A DNA stretch of 46,143 nucleotides, taken from assembly GCA_004173515.1 (NCBI GenBank), contig SECN01000070.1, positions 1 to 46,143 of the forward strand, given 5' to 3'. The DNA is from Myxococcaceae bacterium. Lineage in GTDB: Bacteria; Myxococcota; Myxococcia; Myxococcales; Myxococcaceae. Position numbers and translations under genes: made by a program. The notes below the pieces were generated by a model. It did no database searches, was not told the origin of the DNA, and was given only the letters and a program-made list of their open reading frames with translations. The stretch's first letter is position 1. The number at the start of each line of letters is the position of its first letter. This document shows positions 9,884 through 23,181 of this stretch, piece by piece.

Positions 9884-10080
9884 GTGCAGAGCGTCGTCAG
9901 AGTCTTCGTCCTCGCCTCCCCCTCGGGCGCGCCACACCCCGGGCCGGAGTTCACCGTCGAGTCCTCCAGCCACGACGGACTGCTGGAGGCAGTCCACGCC
10001 GAGTTGGCGGCACGCGGCCAGCGCGTGCGCGCCGTCTCTCACACCCCCACGGGCCTCCTGGCTTACGTGGAGGACCGTCC

Positions 10081-10084
<4 letters not shown>
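9884..10084 (+). CDS. Small conserved-looking phage protein upstream of portal
   Basis: A 66-residue protein from GTG 9884, 5 nt after GGGAGG. The sequence has an alternating beta pattern (VVRVFVLAS), then GPEFTVESSSHDGLLEAVHA, and ends in a helix-strand. I do not recognise the family. Its stop overlaps the portal start by four bases (GTGA), so it is the first gene of the head operon. An open frame continuing to 9731 covers the leader and hairpin and is not likely to be translated. Confidence 0.6.
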
Positions 10085-11876
<1,792 letters not shown>

Positions 11877-11880
<4 letters not shown>

Positions 11881-12158
11881 CGCCTGAGCAGCTTCAGCGC
11901 GCGTGGGTGCTCCAGGCCCAGGCCGACGCCGAGCGCGGTGTCCTGGAGTGCCGCATGTGCCGAAGGCGCGGCCCCCTGGAGGAGACGACGACGCTCTGGC
12001 GCAACGGCCTCCTCGTCTTCGCCCTGTGTGACAGGTGCGCGGCCAGCCACGACGTCGTCTTCTCCCCCACTCCGGCAGGAGTCGAAGTGCGCGCCAGGCG
12101 CCGCAGCTCCGTGGAGTTGGTGACGCAGGAGGCCCCTCATGTGCACGGCTCCCGCTGA
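11877..12158 (+). CDS. Small zinc-ribbon protein
   Basis: A 93-residue protein from ATG 11877 overlapping the portal TGA. Residues CRMC and CDRC, about 25 apart, form a plausible four-Cys zinc ribbon; the C-terminus is a basic beta segment (VRARRRSS). The function is not known to me. Its position between portal and MuF-like protein suggests a head-assembly accessory. It overlaps the next gene by 20 bases. Confidence 0.65.
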
Positions 12159-13218
12159 CAGCCTCCTCCTCCTGCACGAGGCGCGGGCAGTGGCGGAAAC
12201 CCTGCTGGGGGACGTCCTGCGGCTGCCGGTGGCCAAGGCCCTCGACGTCGGCACCGCCGCCGGCATGGACCGCGCCGTGGCCCTGCTTGCCGCGCGCCTT
12301 CGCCGCGCCGTCGGGCGCGCGGACGTGGATGCCATGCGAGAGGCGGTGGCCGTCCTCAACGTGGACTGGAGGAAGACGACGGCAGCCCAGCGCAGGCGCC
12401 TCGTCGCCCAGTCCCTGGAGGCCGCGGGCCGGCGGACAGCCATCATCCCTTCCCGCATCCAGGCGCCCCTCGGCGACGCAGCCCAGGAGGTGGTGGCGTC
12501 CACCCGCAGCCACGCCCGGCGAGAGCAGGGCCTGGCCATTGCCGCCCGTTTCAACGCGGTAGACCGGCGCGTTTCCCAGCACATCGTCCGCGCCCAGGGC
12601 AACTTCGTGCGGGACGAGTACGGGCGCCGGCTGGACGCATTCGGAGAGGAAGCCCGGCGCCTCGTGGCCGAGGGACTGGAAGCAGGCCTCGGGAGAAGCG
12701 ACATCGCCGAGTCCCTGGAGCGGGCCGCGCGCGGCGTCCTCATCGAGCGCGCCCCTTTCTACTGGGAAACGGTGGCGGCCAGCTTCATCGGCCAGGGGCG
12801 CTCCTTCGCCCAGATGAGCAGCTATGCGGAGGCCGGCGTCCGCCGCTACCGCATCGAAGCTGTGCTGGACGAGGCCACCACCCAGGTGTGCCGCTTCCTC
12901 CACGGAAAGACATTCTCAGTGGCCGATGCCCTCCAGCGCTTCGAGCGCCTGGAGTCCCTTGAGCGCCCGGAGGATGTGAAGCAGGAGCTGCCCTGGGTGC
13001 GGGAGCGCCTCGACGCGGACACCGGCCGTTCCGTCCTCTACGTCAACCGAGGCGGCCAACAGACGCGCCTGGCCGAGGTGCTCCGCTCCGCCGCTGGCAC
13101 CCGCGACGACGTCGGCGAGTTCCGCCCGCTCGCTTCGGACAGGCAGCTCGCGGACGCGGGCGTGGGCTTCCCGCCGTACCACGGCCTCTGCCGCACCACG
13201 ACGCTCGCCGTCACTTAA
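12139..13218 (+). CDS. Mu gpF-like minor head / head morphogenesis protein
   Basis: A 359-residue protein from ATG 12139 behind GGAGG. The N-terminal two thirds are helical. The C-terminal part has the hallmarks of the phage Mu F domain: VLDEATTQVCRFLHGKTF (D-E-x-T-x2-C-x3-H/D-G-K) and, near the end, FPPYHGLCRTTT in place of the usual PPxHxxCRC. These proteins sit inside the capsid next to the portal and can be ejected with DNA. Position after the portal is standard. It ends two bases before the next leader element. Confidence 0.85.
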   Translation: MCTAPADSLLLLHEARAVAETLLGDVLRLPVAKALDVGTAAGMDRAVALLAARLRRAVGRADVDAMREAVAVLNVDWRKTTAAQRRRLVAQSLEAAGRRTAIIPSRIQAPLGDAAQEVVASTRSHARREQGLAIAARFNAVDRRVSQHIVRAQGNFVRDEYGRRLDAFGEEARRLVAEGLEAGLGRSDIAESLERAARGVLIERAPFYWETVAASFIGQGRSFAQMSSYAEAGVRRYRIEAVLDEATTQVCRFLHGKTFSVADALQRFERLESLERPEDVKQELPWVRERLDADTGRSVLYVNRGGQQTRLAEVLRSAAGTRDDVGEFRPLASDRQLADAGVGFPPYHGLCRTTTLAVT

Positions 13219-13269
13219 GTGATGTCCCCGATTTCGCGCCGCGGGCCTTTGTCTCTTCCGGAGACGAAA
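13211..13269 (+). promoter_or_regulatory. Module leader element, copy 2 (capsid operon), with palindrome
   Basis: GATGTCCCCGATTT at 13221 and GCCTTTGTC at 13245 (24-nt offset), then a GGAG ribosome site and ATG 13274. The 12-bp perfect palindrome TCACTTAAGTGA (13211-13222) overlaps both the MuF stop codon and the start of the element. Its half-site resembles the AAGTGAAC sites of the 2.5-3.5 kb region. Confidence 0.7.
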
Positions 13270-13273
13270 CGCC

Positions 13274-13451
13274 ATGCAGGCCACCTCGACACCGACCCCC
13301 ACCTCACCTCCGACGCCGGAGGGCAACGCAACGACGCAGGAGTCGACCTCCACAGCCAAGGCCGAGGCGACGTCCGTCGTCTGGCCTCGCGACCTCAATC
13401 TCCCCACCTCGGGAGAGCTGGCGTGGGGCTTCGACCCGGAGGGCCTCCGCG

Positions 13452-13459
<8 letters not shown>
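13274..13459 (+). CDS. Small Thr/Ser/Pro-rich head protein
   Basis: A 61-residue product starting 29 nt after the second block of the leader element, with GGAG ahead of the ATG. The first half is low-complexity Thr/Ser/Pro/Glu and the C-terminus is WPRDLNLPTSGELAWGFDP. No family is recognised. It overlaps the next gene by 8 bases. The same W-P-x-D-(L/M)-N pattern recurs at the end of the scaffold-like protein (WPLDMNKP), so both may bind a common capsid partner. Confidence 0.6.
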
Positions 13460-14644
<1,185 letters not shown>

Positions 14645-14648
<4 letters not shown>

Positions 14649-15337
14649 CGAGCACCACCCAAGGCCCCGCCTCCGTCCACCGCCTCGTCGACATGGTGGT
14701 GGAGGAGGTGTCCCTCGTGGACAGGGCCGCCAACAAGCACCGCTTCCTCTTGGTGAAGCGAGACGGAGACACCATGCACGACGCTCCCCAGGACACCTCG
14801 CAGGCCGAGGGCGACAACCGCGCCGCCTCGGACACCTCCAAGGCCAATGACGCAGTCCTCGCCGCTGCCCAACAGGCCCTCGAAGCGGTGACGGCACTCG
14901 TCGAGGCATTGGCTTCCACGGACGGCATCGATGGCGTGCGCGTGGTGGAGGTAGCCCAGCACCTGCGCGCGCTCGCCGACGCCCTGGAAGAGGACGAAGA
15001 CGACCCCGAGGACGAGGAGGACGTCGAGGCGCGCGCCAAGGCCGCCAACCCCGCGCCGGCTCCTCAGCCGACTCCGCCCGCTCCGAGCCCCGACGCCTCC
15101 GGCGTCATGGAAGGCCTGACGAAGCTCACCGACGCCGTCCGCGCGCTGGAGGGCTCCGTGAAGGAGCAGCACCAGCGACTGGGGCGCGTGGAGAAGCAGT
15201 TCGGCCTGCCCAACAGCAGCGCCCCCGCGGAGCGCCCGCCCAAGCCCGCCGTCGAGGACGTCGGATGGCCCCTCGACATGAACAAGCCCCTCAATCGGGA
15301 GAGCGTCGACAAGGCCCTCTCCTTCCACGACGTCTGA
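14645..15337 (+). CDS. Scaffold-like capsid assembly protein
   Basis: A 230-residue protein from ATG 14645. The N-terminus ([20 protein letters not shown]) resembles the segment found after prohead proteases. The middle is Ala-rich, helical and strongly acidic ([15 protein letters not shown]), followed by a Pro-rich linker and a coiled-coil-like helix ([20 protein letters not shown]). It ends [14 protein letters not shown]. This composition and the place between protease and capsid fit a scaffold that is degraded during maturation. Confidence 0.7.
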
Positions 15338-15382
15338 CGTCCCCACCTGCCACCAGGAAGCCTCAACGCCGAAGGAATCCCC

Positions 15383-16323
15383 ATGAGTCGTATCGACAAC
15401 AGCACCCTCTTGGCCAAGGCGGACCTGGCCCTCGCCGACCTCACGGCCGGCGGCGGCATCCTCCAGCCCGCCCAGGCGCAGAAGTTCTTGCGCCTGCTCA
15501 TCAAGCAGTCCGTCCTGCTGCAGCAGTGCACCGTCGTCCCGATGGCGGCCCCCAAGCAGCAGTTCTCCAAGCTGAAGTTCGGCAGCCGCATCCTCCGCCC
15601 GGGCCAGGAGGCCACCGCCGTCCCCGCCGCGCAGCGTGTGAAGCCCGACCTCTCCCAGGTGGAGCTGGACGCCAAGCTCTTCAAGGGCGAGGTGCGCCTC
15701 TCCGACGAAGTGCTCGAAGACAGCATCGAGCGCGGCGAGCTGCGACAGACGCTCATGGAGATGCTCGCGGATGCCATCAGCCGCGACATGGAGGAGATCC
15801 TCGTCAACGGGGACACGGCCTCGGCGGACCCCTTCCTCGCCACGATGGATGGCGTGCTGAAGCAGGCCACCAGCAACGTCGTCGACGCGGCCGGCGCGCC
15901 CATCAGCAAGGACGTCCTCGGCGACCTGCTCAAGTCGCTGCCCTCGGAGCACCTCCGCGACAAGAGCAGTATGGGGTTCCTCTTACGTCCGTCGACGCGG
16001 ACCTGGACTACCGCAACTCGCTCGCGGAGCGGGCCACGGCCGTCGGCGACAAGTTCCTCGAGGGCGATGCGCCGGTCCTCTACTCGGGCGTCCCGGTGCG
16101 GCCCATCCCCCTCTGGCCGGAGAACCTCGGTGCGACGAATGACCGCACGGCGGTGTTGCTGACCAATCCCAAGAACATCCACGTCGGCATCTGGCGGCAG
16201 ATTCGCATCGAGTCGGCGCGCGACATCTCCGAGGGCACGCTGAAGGTGGTGGCCACGCTGCGCTTCGACGCGAAGTTCGCCGAGGAGTCCGGCACGGCCA
16301 AGGCCATCAACGTGCAGTTGTGA
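15383..16323 (+). pseudogene. Major capsid protein (HK97-like fold), frame-disrupted at 15980-15988
   Basis: From ATG 15383 the first frame reads [15 protein letters not shown], the long spine helix [20 protein letters not shown] and [17 protein letters not shown] up to [12 protein letters not shown], then runs out of frame to 16162. The expected continuation [18 protein letters not shown] and the C-terminal [15 protein letters not shown] is in the frame ending at 16323. Together they give about 312 residues, normal for HK97-like capsids. The break falls on CTC-TTA-CGT; two extra bases, or one missing base, restore MGF-L-TSVD. Because the needed shift is not +1, simple +1 recoding would not rescue it. 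Confidence 0.85.
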
Positions 16324-16331
16324 GGCTCACC

Positions 16332-16709
<378 letters not shown>

Positions 16710-16710
16710 C

Positions 16711-17349
16711 GTGTACGCCACGGTGGCCGACATGCGCGCCGAGGGCGTCACACCGGCCATGGCGGGCGACACCCGACTGGCCGTCCTCCTCGAGGAGGCG
16801 ACGCGCACCATCGACAAGGTGACGGGGTGGCACTTCGAGCCGCGCTCGGCGACGTTGCACTTCGACGGGCGCGGCACTCCTTCTCTCTGGCTGCCGGTAC
16901 CGCCCATCCGCCTCTACCGCCTGGCGCTGTACGGGGAGGACGTGTCCTTCTCCAAGGAGCGCCTGGTGGTGGTGGGTGCCCCGGTGGGCCCGGGCTTCGA
17001 CGGGCCCCGCTTCACCTTCCGCCATGGCCGTGTCTTCCCGCGCGGCGAGGGCAACGTCACGGTGGGCGCGCGCTGGGGCTACACGGAGACGGACGGGACG
17101 CCGGAGGGGCGCACACCGCTCGCCATCCGCCGGGCCTGCATGCTCCTCGTCCTGCGCAGCCTCTCGCCCCTGGCGGATGAAGACTCGTTGGAGGAGCGCA
17201 CGCGCTGGCGTGTGGTTGAGGAGAGGACGCGCGAGCAGAGCTACCGCCTGGACAGCATCCGCCTTGCGGTGCGGCCTCTCACCGGCGAGCCGGAGGTGGA
17301 CACCCTCCTTGCCCCCTACGTGAAGCCCTCCTTGCCCGGGGCGGCTTGA
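16711..17349 (+). CDS. Head-tail connector protein (gp6-like)
   Basis: A 212-residue protein from GTG 16711. The start [20 protein letters not shown], a helix [19 protein letters not shown], and then beta-rich loops follow the pattern of phage connector adaptors, in which short helices pack on the portal ring. Its position, first after the capsid cluster and overlapping the next neck gene, supports this role. No catalytic motif is seen. Confidence 0.65.
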   Translation: MYATVADMRAEGVTPAMAGDTRLAVLLEEATRTIDKVTGWHFEPRSATLHFDGRGTPSLWLPVPPIRLYRLALYGEDVSFSKERLVVVGAPVGPGFDGPRFTFRHGRVFPRGEGNVTVGARWGYTETDGTPEGRTPLAIRRACMLLVLRSLSPLADEDSLEERTRWRVVEERTREQSYRLDSIRLAVRPLTGEPEVDTLLAPYVKPSLPGAA

Positions 17350-17873
17350 TGAGGGGCAGGCTCATCTTCCCCTTCCTCGCGGAGCTGCACCGCCTGGACA
17401 CCACCGCCATGGCGGGCCCCGGCCCGGGCCCTCATGCCAGCGGGTACGACGCGGACTTCCGCGAGCCGGTGCTGGTGGACGAGGACGACGACGGCCTGGC
17501 CGAAGCCTTCCGCCGCGAATTTCCGCCCGTGCGTGTCCCCTGCCAGGTGGAGCCGGATGCCTTTGAGTCATTGCGCATGACTCCTTCCGGCAACAGCCCC
17601 CGGACGAGCTTCGAACTCGTCTTCCACTTCCGAGACTTGGAGCGCCTCGGCCTCGTCGACGCGGCCACGGGAGACGCCCTCATCCGCCCCAGCGACAGGC
17701 TGGGGGCCCTCTACGACGTCACGGGCGCACTCGTGCAGGCCGTGAGGACGCCTCCCGGGCTGTACGTCACGGAGGCGCGCCCCACGGGCTTCGGACTCCA
17801 CCGCAGGAGGCCTCGCCGCAACCTCCTTCTCGTCACCTTCAACGACAGGCCCCAAGCCCGAGGACTCACGTGA
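17349..17873 (+). CDS. Neck / head closure protein
   Basis: A 174-residue protein; ATG 17349 overlaps the previous TGA, and TTG 17346 is also possible. It has mostly beta structure with charged loops ([11 protein letters not shown]), then [36 protein letters not shown], which looks like the barrel of a head-completion or stopper protein. The assignment is based mainly on order in the operon. It overlaps the next gene by four bases. Confidence 0.5.
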   Translation: MRGRLIFPFLAELHRLDTTAMAGPGPGPHASGYDADFREPVLVDEDDDGLAEAFRREFPPVRVPCQVEPDAFESLRMTPSGNSPRTSFELVFHFRDLERLGLVDAATGDALIRPSDRLGALYDVTGALVQAVRTPPGLYVTEARPTGFGLHRRRPRRNLLLVTFNDRPQARGLT

Positions 17874-18163
17874 AAGCACTGCTGCTCGCCCCACTTCTCG
17901 CCACCGCCCTCCTCACTCGCTGCCGCGCGCCGGACGGCTGCGCGCCGGTGTCCACGCGCTGCGCCAGCAACGTCGCCGAAATCTGCAACGGCGACGGCAA
18001 CTGGCAGGTGCTCGCCGACTGCGACGCCGTCAGCGAGCACAGCAACGCCACCTTCACCTGCGCCTACGTCAACGAGGAGGGCGTCGCCGGCCACACCTGC
18101 CTGCCCACCACCGTGGACGCGGGCACCGCCGACGCTGGCACTGAGGAAGGCGGTGTCCTGTGA
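17870..18163 (+). CDS. Small secreted Cys-rich protein, possible lipoprotein
   Basis: A 97-residue protein from GTG 17870. [18 protein letters not shown] is a clear signal peptide ending near Cys 18, a loose lipobox. The mature part has several further Cys that could form disulphides ([23 protein letters not shown]) and ends in an Ala/Gly/Asp tail. Such exported proteins are unexpected inside a neck-gene operon. It could be an outer spanin-like lysis lipoprotein or a lysogenic-conversion factor. Coupled to the metallopeptidase gene by GTGA overlap. Confidence 0.6.
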   Translation: MKALLLAPLLATALLTRCRAPDGCAPVSTRCASNVAEICNGDGNWQVLADCDAVSEHSNATFTCAYVNEEGVAGHTCLPTTVDAGTADAGTEEGGVL

Positions 18164-18801
18164 AGGGCTACCTCCAGTCCCTGCCCGGCGTGGGCCCCCT
18201 CTTCCAGCGTGACATCCAGCCCGCCGAGGTGTGGGCCTTCTACCAGCACATGCAGTTGCGCCTGCGCACCAAGACGGCCAACAAGGCCGACTCACTCGAA
18301 ATGCGGCTGGCGGCCGAGGCGCTGCAGCGCATGGGCATCCTCGACAGGCAGCGCTTCCTCGAGCGCTATGCCACCACGGTGGGCCGCACCCTCTACCTGC
18401 CCTTCGACGTGGGCACGCCGAAGTCCGGCTGGGACTTGTGGGCCCAGGTGGTGGTGTGCGTCCACGAGCACCAGCACGTCGTCCAGCACGACGAGGAGGG
18501 TCCCAGCTACGAGCTGGCCTACCTGACCAGCACCTCCGCGCGCGCCCGCTACGAGGCAGAGGCGTACACCTGCAACCTGGAGCTGCACTACTGGCGCTAC
18601 GGCACCCTGCCCGCCGTGCGCCCCATCGCCGAGGGACTCAAGAACTACGGCTGCCGGCCGGAGGACGTCGAAGTCGCCGCCCACACCCTGGCCCTCACCT
18701 CGGTGTCCGTCCGCCACGGCGCGGTGGTGAGTGAGGCCACGCACGTGGCCCTCGAGTGGCTCAACTCGCACGTCCCGCATCTGCGCAAGGGCAAGGTGTA
18801 G
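18160..18801 (+). CDS. HExxH zinc metallopeptidase-like protein
   Basis: A 213-residue protein from GTG 18160. VVVCVHEHQHVVQHDEEG contains H102-E103-H104-Q105-H106, the zinc-binding gluzincin-type motif, and RYEAEAYTCNLE about 27 residues later supplies a possible third ligand (E132 or E134). No signal peptide is visible. It may act in the cytoplasm or be packaged. It follows directly on the secreted Cys-rich gene, so the pair may work together, possibly on the cell envelope. Substrate unknown. Confidence 0.65.
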   Translation: MKGYLQSLPGVGPLFQRDIQPAEVWAFYQHMQLRLRTKTANKADSLEMRLAAEALQRMGILDRQRFLERYATTVGRTLYLPFDVGTPKSGWDLWAQVVVCVHEHQHVVQHDEEGPSYELAYLTSTSARARYEAEAYTCNLELHYWRYGTLPAVRPIAEGLKNYGCRPEDVEVAAHTLALTSVSVRHGAVVSEATHVALEWLNSHVPHLRKGKV

Positions 18802-18807
18802 GCATCC

Positions 18808-19413
18808 GTGGCCGTCTCGCGCACTGGAGATTGGGAACGGGCCCGCCAACTGCTGGCGGCGGGCTCGTCGCGTCTTGAAGGGGCGTTGCAGACGGCCCTG
18901 CGTCAGGAGGCGCACGCCCTGCGCAAGGAGGTGGTGCAGGGCCTCACCCAGCAGGCGCCAGGTGGCGATCCGCTCCGCCCGCCCTCGCCCCTTACGCTGG
19001 CGGCGCGCCAGCTCGCGGGCTTCAGCGGGACGAAGGCCCTCCTCGTCTCGGGCGCGCTGCGCAACTCCATCTCCGTCGTCCTGGAGGGCGACGAGGCCTT
19101 CATCGGTGTGTCCCGCTCCGCGAAGAGCCCGGACGGCGAGTCCCTCGTCGACGTGGCGCAGCTCCAGGAGTACGGAGGCCCACCCGTCGTCATCCCCATG
19201 ACGCCGCGAATGCGGCGCTTCCTCTTCGCGCTGCTGCGCCAAGCCGGCTTGGCCGGCGAGTCGCGTAACAGCGGCAGGGGGCGAGGCGTCATTGTGACGC
19301 AGACGCCAGCGCGCCCCTTCCTGCGGCCAGCCTTCGCACGGTTTCGCCAGGGCGCCAGCCGCCGCTTCCTCGCGCGCGTCGCGAAAGAGCTGGGCCTCGG
19401 AGGGCCCGGGTAA
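18808..19413 (+). CDS. Tail completion / minor tail protein (gpG- or HK97 gp10-like)
   Basis: A 201-residue protein from GTG 18808. It has an N-terminal helix ([17 protein letters not shown]), a middle [28 protein letters not shown], and a C-terminal [18 protein letters not shown]. The 'A-R-P-F-L-R-P-A' end is characteristic of phage virion morphogenesis and tail completion proteins, which join tail to neck. Its stop overlaps the next ATG by one base. Confidence 0.72.
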   Translation: MAVSRTGDWERARQLLAAGSSRLEGALQTALRQEAHALRKEVVQGLTQQAPGGDPLRPPSPLTLAARQLAGFSGTKALLVSGALRNSISVVLEGDEAFIGVSRSAKSPDGESLVDVAQLQEYGGPPVVIPMTPRMRRFLFALLRQAGLAGESRNSGRGRGVIVTQTPARPFLRPAFARFRQGASRRFLARVAKELGLGGPG

Positions 19414-20231
19414 TGGCCCTCCCCTCCCTCACCTCCGTGACGCCCTCCTCGGGGCCTACCAGCGGCGGAGACATTCTCCGCCTCGCCGGCACTGGCTTCG
19501 CCGCACGGGTGGCCGTGCGTCTGGGCGGACTGCGCGCGGAGGTGCTCTCCGTCCGTGAAGAGGCAGGCGCTGCCTATGTGGACGTGCGGACACCGGCCCA
19601 CGCGGTGGGCACCGGCGACGTCGAGGTGTTCAACCTCTCCGCGGAGGGCAGCCCCATCCCAGGCGAGGCCGCTGTCCTTCCGGGCGCGTACCGCTACCTG
19701 CGCCCACGCGTCGCGAAGGAAGCGGACCTCACCCGCCTCGTGCGCACCTTGCTGCGTGAGCTGAAGCGCCAGGTGCCCTCCGTGGTGCTGTCAGGCCCCA
19801 CGATGCGCGAGAGTCGTCGCTACTCCACCAACGTCTTGCACGAGGACGTCGTGCAGGGCCCCTCCGGCGCGGAGCTGGTGCGCAGGCGCCCCGCGTACAC
19901 GGTGGACCTGGCCTTCACCCTCACGGTGGCCTCCGAGCGCACCGCCGAGCTCTTCAACCTCATGGCCGCCGTGGTCACCTTCCTCAACCGTAACCGCTGG
20001 CTGGCCATGCCGAGGGAAGCCGAGGACGCCTCGCGCGGCACCGTCCGCTGGGAGATGGACGCGGACGGCGAGGTGCGCACGCAGCTCGGCAGCCGCGACG
20101 ACGTGCGCGCCTTCACCTGGGGCTTGGTGGTGCGCGGCTTCGACGTGGACTCGGGCCTGCCCCTCGACCTCGGCAAGGCCGTCGCCGGCACTCACCTCGA
20201 AACGGACTCTCTCTCTGGAGGCACCTCATGA
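19413..20231 (+). CDS. IPT/TIG-domain tail terminator-like protein
   Basis: A 272-residue protein. Residues 1-90 form an IPT/TIG immunoglobulin-like domain ([20 protein letters not shown], a typical start for this fold). The C-terminal region ([40 protein letters not shown]) looks like a tail-terminator or connector domain of other contractile phages. Place just before the sheath fits a tail-end cap that also carries a surface-exposed binding domain. The second half of the assignment is inferred. Confidence 0.6.
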   Translation: MALPSLTSVTPSSGPTSGGDILRLAGTGFAARVAVRLGGLRAEVLSVREEAGAAYVDVRTPAHAVGTGDVEVFNLSAEGSPIPGEAAVLPGAYRYLRPRVAKEADLTRLVRTLLRELKRQVPSVVLSGPTMRESRRYSTNVLHEDVVQGPSGAELVRRRPAYTVDLAFTLTVASERTAELFNLMAAVVTFLNRNRWLAMPREAEDASRGTVRWEMDADGEVRTQLGSRDDVRAFTWGLVVRGFDVDSGLPLDLGKAVAGTHLETDSLSGGTS

Positions 20232-20557
20232 GTGTCACCCTCACCAACGCCCTGGGCAGGCTCGTCACCTTCCTCCTGCCCCATGAGTCGTACTGTGTCG
20301 CGCGCGGCGAGTGCGCCTGCGGCGTGCAGCCAGGCCGTGGCGGCCGACGCCTGCCCTCCTCCCTCACCCTGGCCACGGGTGTGTCGCTGGAGGACGTGCC
20401 CGAGGCCACTCTCTGCGTGCGCGCGGTGGCTGCGGCCATTCGCCGCGGCGAAGTCGCCCTGAAGCGGCAAGCCCCCACGGCCCCGCCGTCGTCGCCACCC
20501 TCTGCCGCGCCGGAGGTGTCGGCGCGCGCGTCCCGCAAGAAGCGAGGTGCCTCATGA
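20228..20557 (+). CDS. Small protein preceding the sheath gene
   Basis: A 109-residue protein, overlapping its neighbours by four bases on both sides. The N-terminus is beta-rich with three Cys (SYCVARGECACGV). The C-terminus is Pro/Ser/Ala-rich and ends basic (SARASRKKRGAS). No family is recognised. Its strict coupling to the sheath gene suggests a tail assembly role. Confidence 0.5.
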   Translation: MSVTLTNALGRLVTFLLPHESYCVARGECACGVQPGRGGRRLPSSLTLATGVSLEDVPEATLCVRAVAAAIRRGEVALKRQAPTAPPSSPPSAAPEVSARASRKKRGAS

Positions 20558-22771
20558 GTCGTGAGTTGCTGTCGTCGAAAATCGTCGTGGAGGAGGAGGA
20601 GCCGCGCGTCCGTGGCATTCCCTCGGCGCCCACCTCCGTGGCCGGCGCCGTGGGCCTGGCGGAGCGAGGCCCCATCGGACAGGCCGTGCTGTGCACCTCC
20701 TTCGAGGAGTACCAGGCCACCTTCGGCGGCTTCACACCGGACTCCGATTTGGCCCTCGCCGCCATGGGCTTCTTCGAGCAGGGCGGCAGCCACTTCTGGG
20801 CGGTGCGCACCGTCCACTACGAGGACGCCTCCGATTCCGAGTCGCACACGGCCACGCGCGCTGCGGCGGCCCTCACCACGGGTGGCGGGCCCACGCCCGC
20901 TGTCGTGCGCGGCACCCTGCGGCCCCCTTTCACCCTCGCCGACGGCCAGCGACTGGGCGTGTCCCTCAGCGGCACCGAGACGGTGGACGTCGTCTTCTCC
21001 GGCACCGCGGCTTCCGTCTCCGCGGGGCGCCCTGGGCCCTATGCCCTCACCGCCGGGCAGTCGCTCCGGGTGCGCGTCGACGACGGGCGGGACGTTCTCA
21101 TCCCCTTCAACGAGGAGGACTTCGGCGACATCGCCCAGGCCACCGCCCTGGAGGTGGCCGCCGTCCTCAACGCGGGACTCATCGGCGCACGCGCCACCGT
21201 GGAGGCCGGTGTGCTGAGAATCGCCAGCGACACCCAGGGCGCCTCCAGCCGCCTGGAAGTGGGCGACGCGGTGGCCAACACCGTCTTCGGCTTCGCGGGC
21301 GGCCCGCAGGTGGGGAGCGGCAACGTCCAGAGTCTGCGCGCCGTCGAGTTGGCGGAAGTCCGCGCCCTCGTGGAGGCTGTGGTGGCGGGTGTCCGCGTGG
21401 CACCGTCCTCCCTGGGGGCCCTGCAGTTGCTCACCCAGTCCACGGGGCCTGGTGCCTCCTTGCGTGTGCAGGGAGACGCGGGCCCCGGCCTCGGACTCGA
21501 CGCGCTGCTGCACACGGGCGACGCCTCCGGCGCCACCGACATCCTCCACCTGGAAGCCAGGGACGCAGGCGCCTACGCCAACCGCCTTGAGGTGGAGGTG
21601 CGCCCCGCGACGAATGGCGCGCCCGACACCTTCGACGTCCTCGTCCTCGAGGACGGCACCTACCGCGAGTCCTTCCCCAACCTCTCCTCGGCCGAGGACG
21701 ACGCGCGCTACGCCGAGCGCATCCTCAATGACGAGCGCACCGGCTCCAGCTACGTCCGGGCCTTCATGGTGCAACCCGGGGCATTCCCCGACGAGCAGAC
21801 GGTGTCCCTCTCGGGCGGTACCGACGGCCTCGTCGGCCTCAATGACGCGGACTTCATCGGCTCCGAGGCCGGCCGGAGTGGCCTTTTACGCGCTCGACGA
21901 AGTGCAGGACCTCTCCATCCTCCTGGTGCCCGGGCGCGCCACGCCCGCCGTCCACAACGCCATGGTGCGCTACTGCGAGGTGGCGCGCGACGGCCTCGTC
22001 TTCGCCGTCCTCGACTCGCCCGCGGGCTACAGCGCCACGGACATCGTCTCCTACGTCTCGCAGGAGGCCGCCCTCGAAGGGCTCTCTGAGCACGCGGCCC
22101 TCTACTGGCCCCGCGTCAAGGTGCTCAACCCCGCTCGCGGCGTCTTCGGCAACCTCGAGCAGCTCGTCATCCCGCCCTCCGGCATCATCGCCGGCGTCTT
22201 CGCGCGCAACGACGGCGCGCGCCCCGGTGGTGTGTATGAGGCTCCCGCGGGCATCGAGGCCGGGCGCATGTTCGGCGTCCTGGGCTTCGAGTCCAAGGAG
22301 TGCCTCGAAGAGAAGAAGCGGGACATCGTCTACCCCCGCCGCATCAATCCGCTCACCACCGGGCCCGGCCTGCCGCGCTTCATCGACGGCAGCCGCACGC
22401 TGAAGGCCAGCGGCAACTTCCCCTACGTCGCCGAGCGGCGCGGGGTGTCCTTCATCGAGCGCAGCCTCAAGTCGGGGCTGCAATTCGCCCGGCACCGCAA
22501 CAACACCGAGGGGCTGCGCGCCCAGGTGCGGCGCTCCATTGCCGCCTTCCTCCTCGCGCAAATGCGAAACGGGGCCTTCCGCAGCCAGGAGCCCGCCAAG
22601 GCCTTCTTCGTTGACGTCTCGGACGCACTCAATCCGCCGTCCGTGGTCTTCGCCGGCAAGCTGGTGGCGCGCATCGGGCTCGCCACCAACAAGCCGGCCG
22701 AGTTCATCGTCCTGCGCATCGCCCAGGACACCCGCGCCCTCGAAGCCGAGCTGGCCTCGGCGGGCCTGTAA
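20554..22771 (+). pseudogene. Contractile tail sheath protein, frame-disrupted at 21883-21891
   Basis: About 738 residues in two frames. The first, from ATG 20554, has the sheath N-terminus (VRGIPSAPTSVAGAVGLAER) and variable inserted domains, up to [15 protein letters not shown]. The second continues [16 protein letters not shown], then [37 protein letters not shown] and the C-terminal joining domain [18 protein letters not shown]. Skipping one T in CTT-TTA-C yields SGLYALDEV, exactly the family consensus. The lesion is therefore one extra T (TTTT for TTT) or a +1 recoding site, with the same ten bases GCCTTTTACG as in the terminase. Confidence 0.88.
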
Positions 22772-22782
22772 GGAGCCTCGCC

Positions 22783-23147
<365 letters not shown>

Positions 23148-23181
23148 ATCCCCGAAAGAACGCCACACCTAAGCTTTGCAA

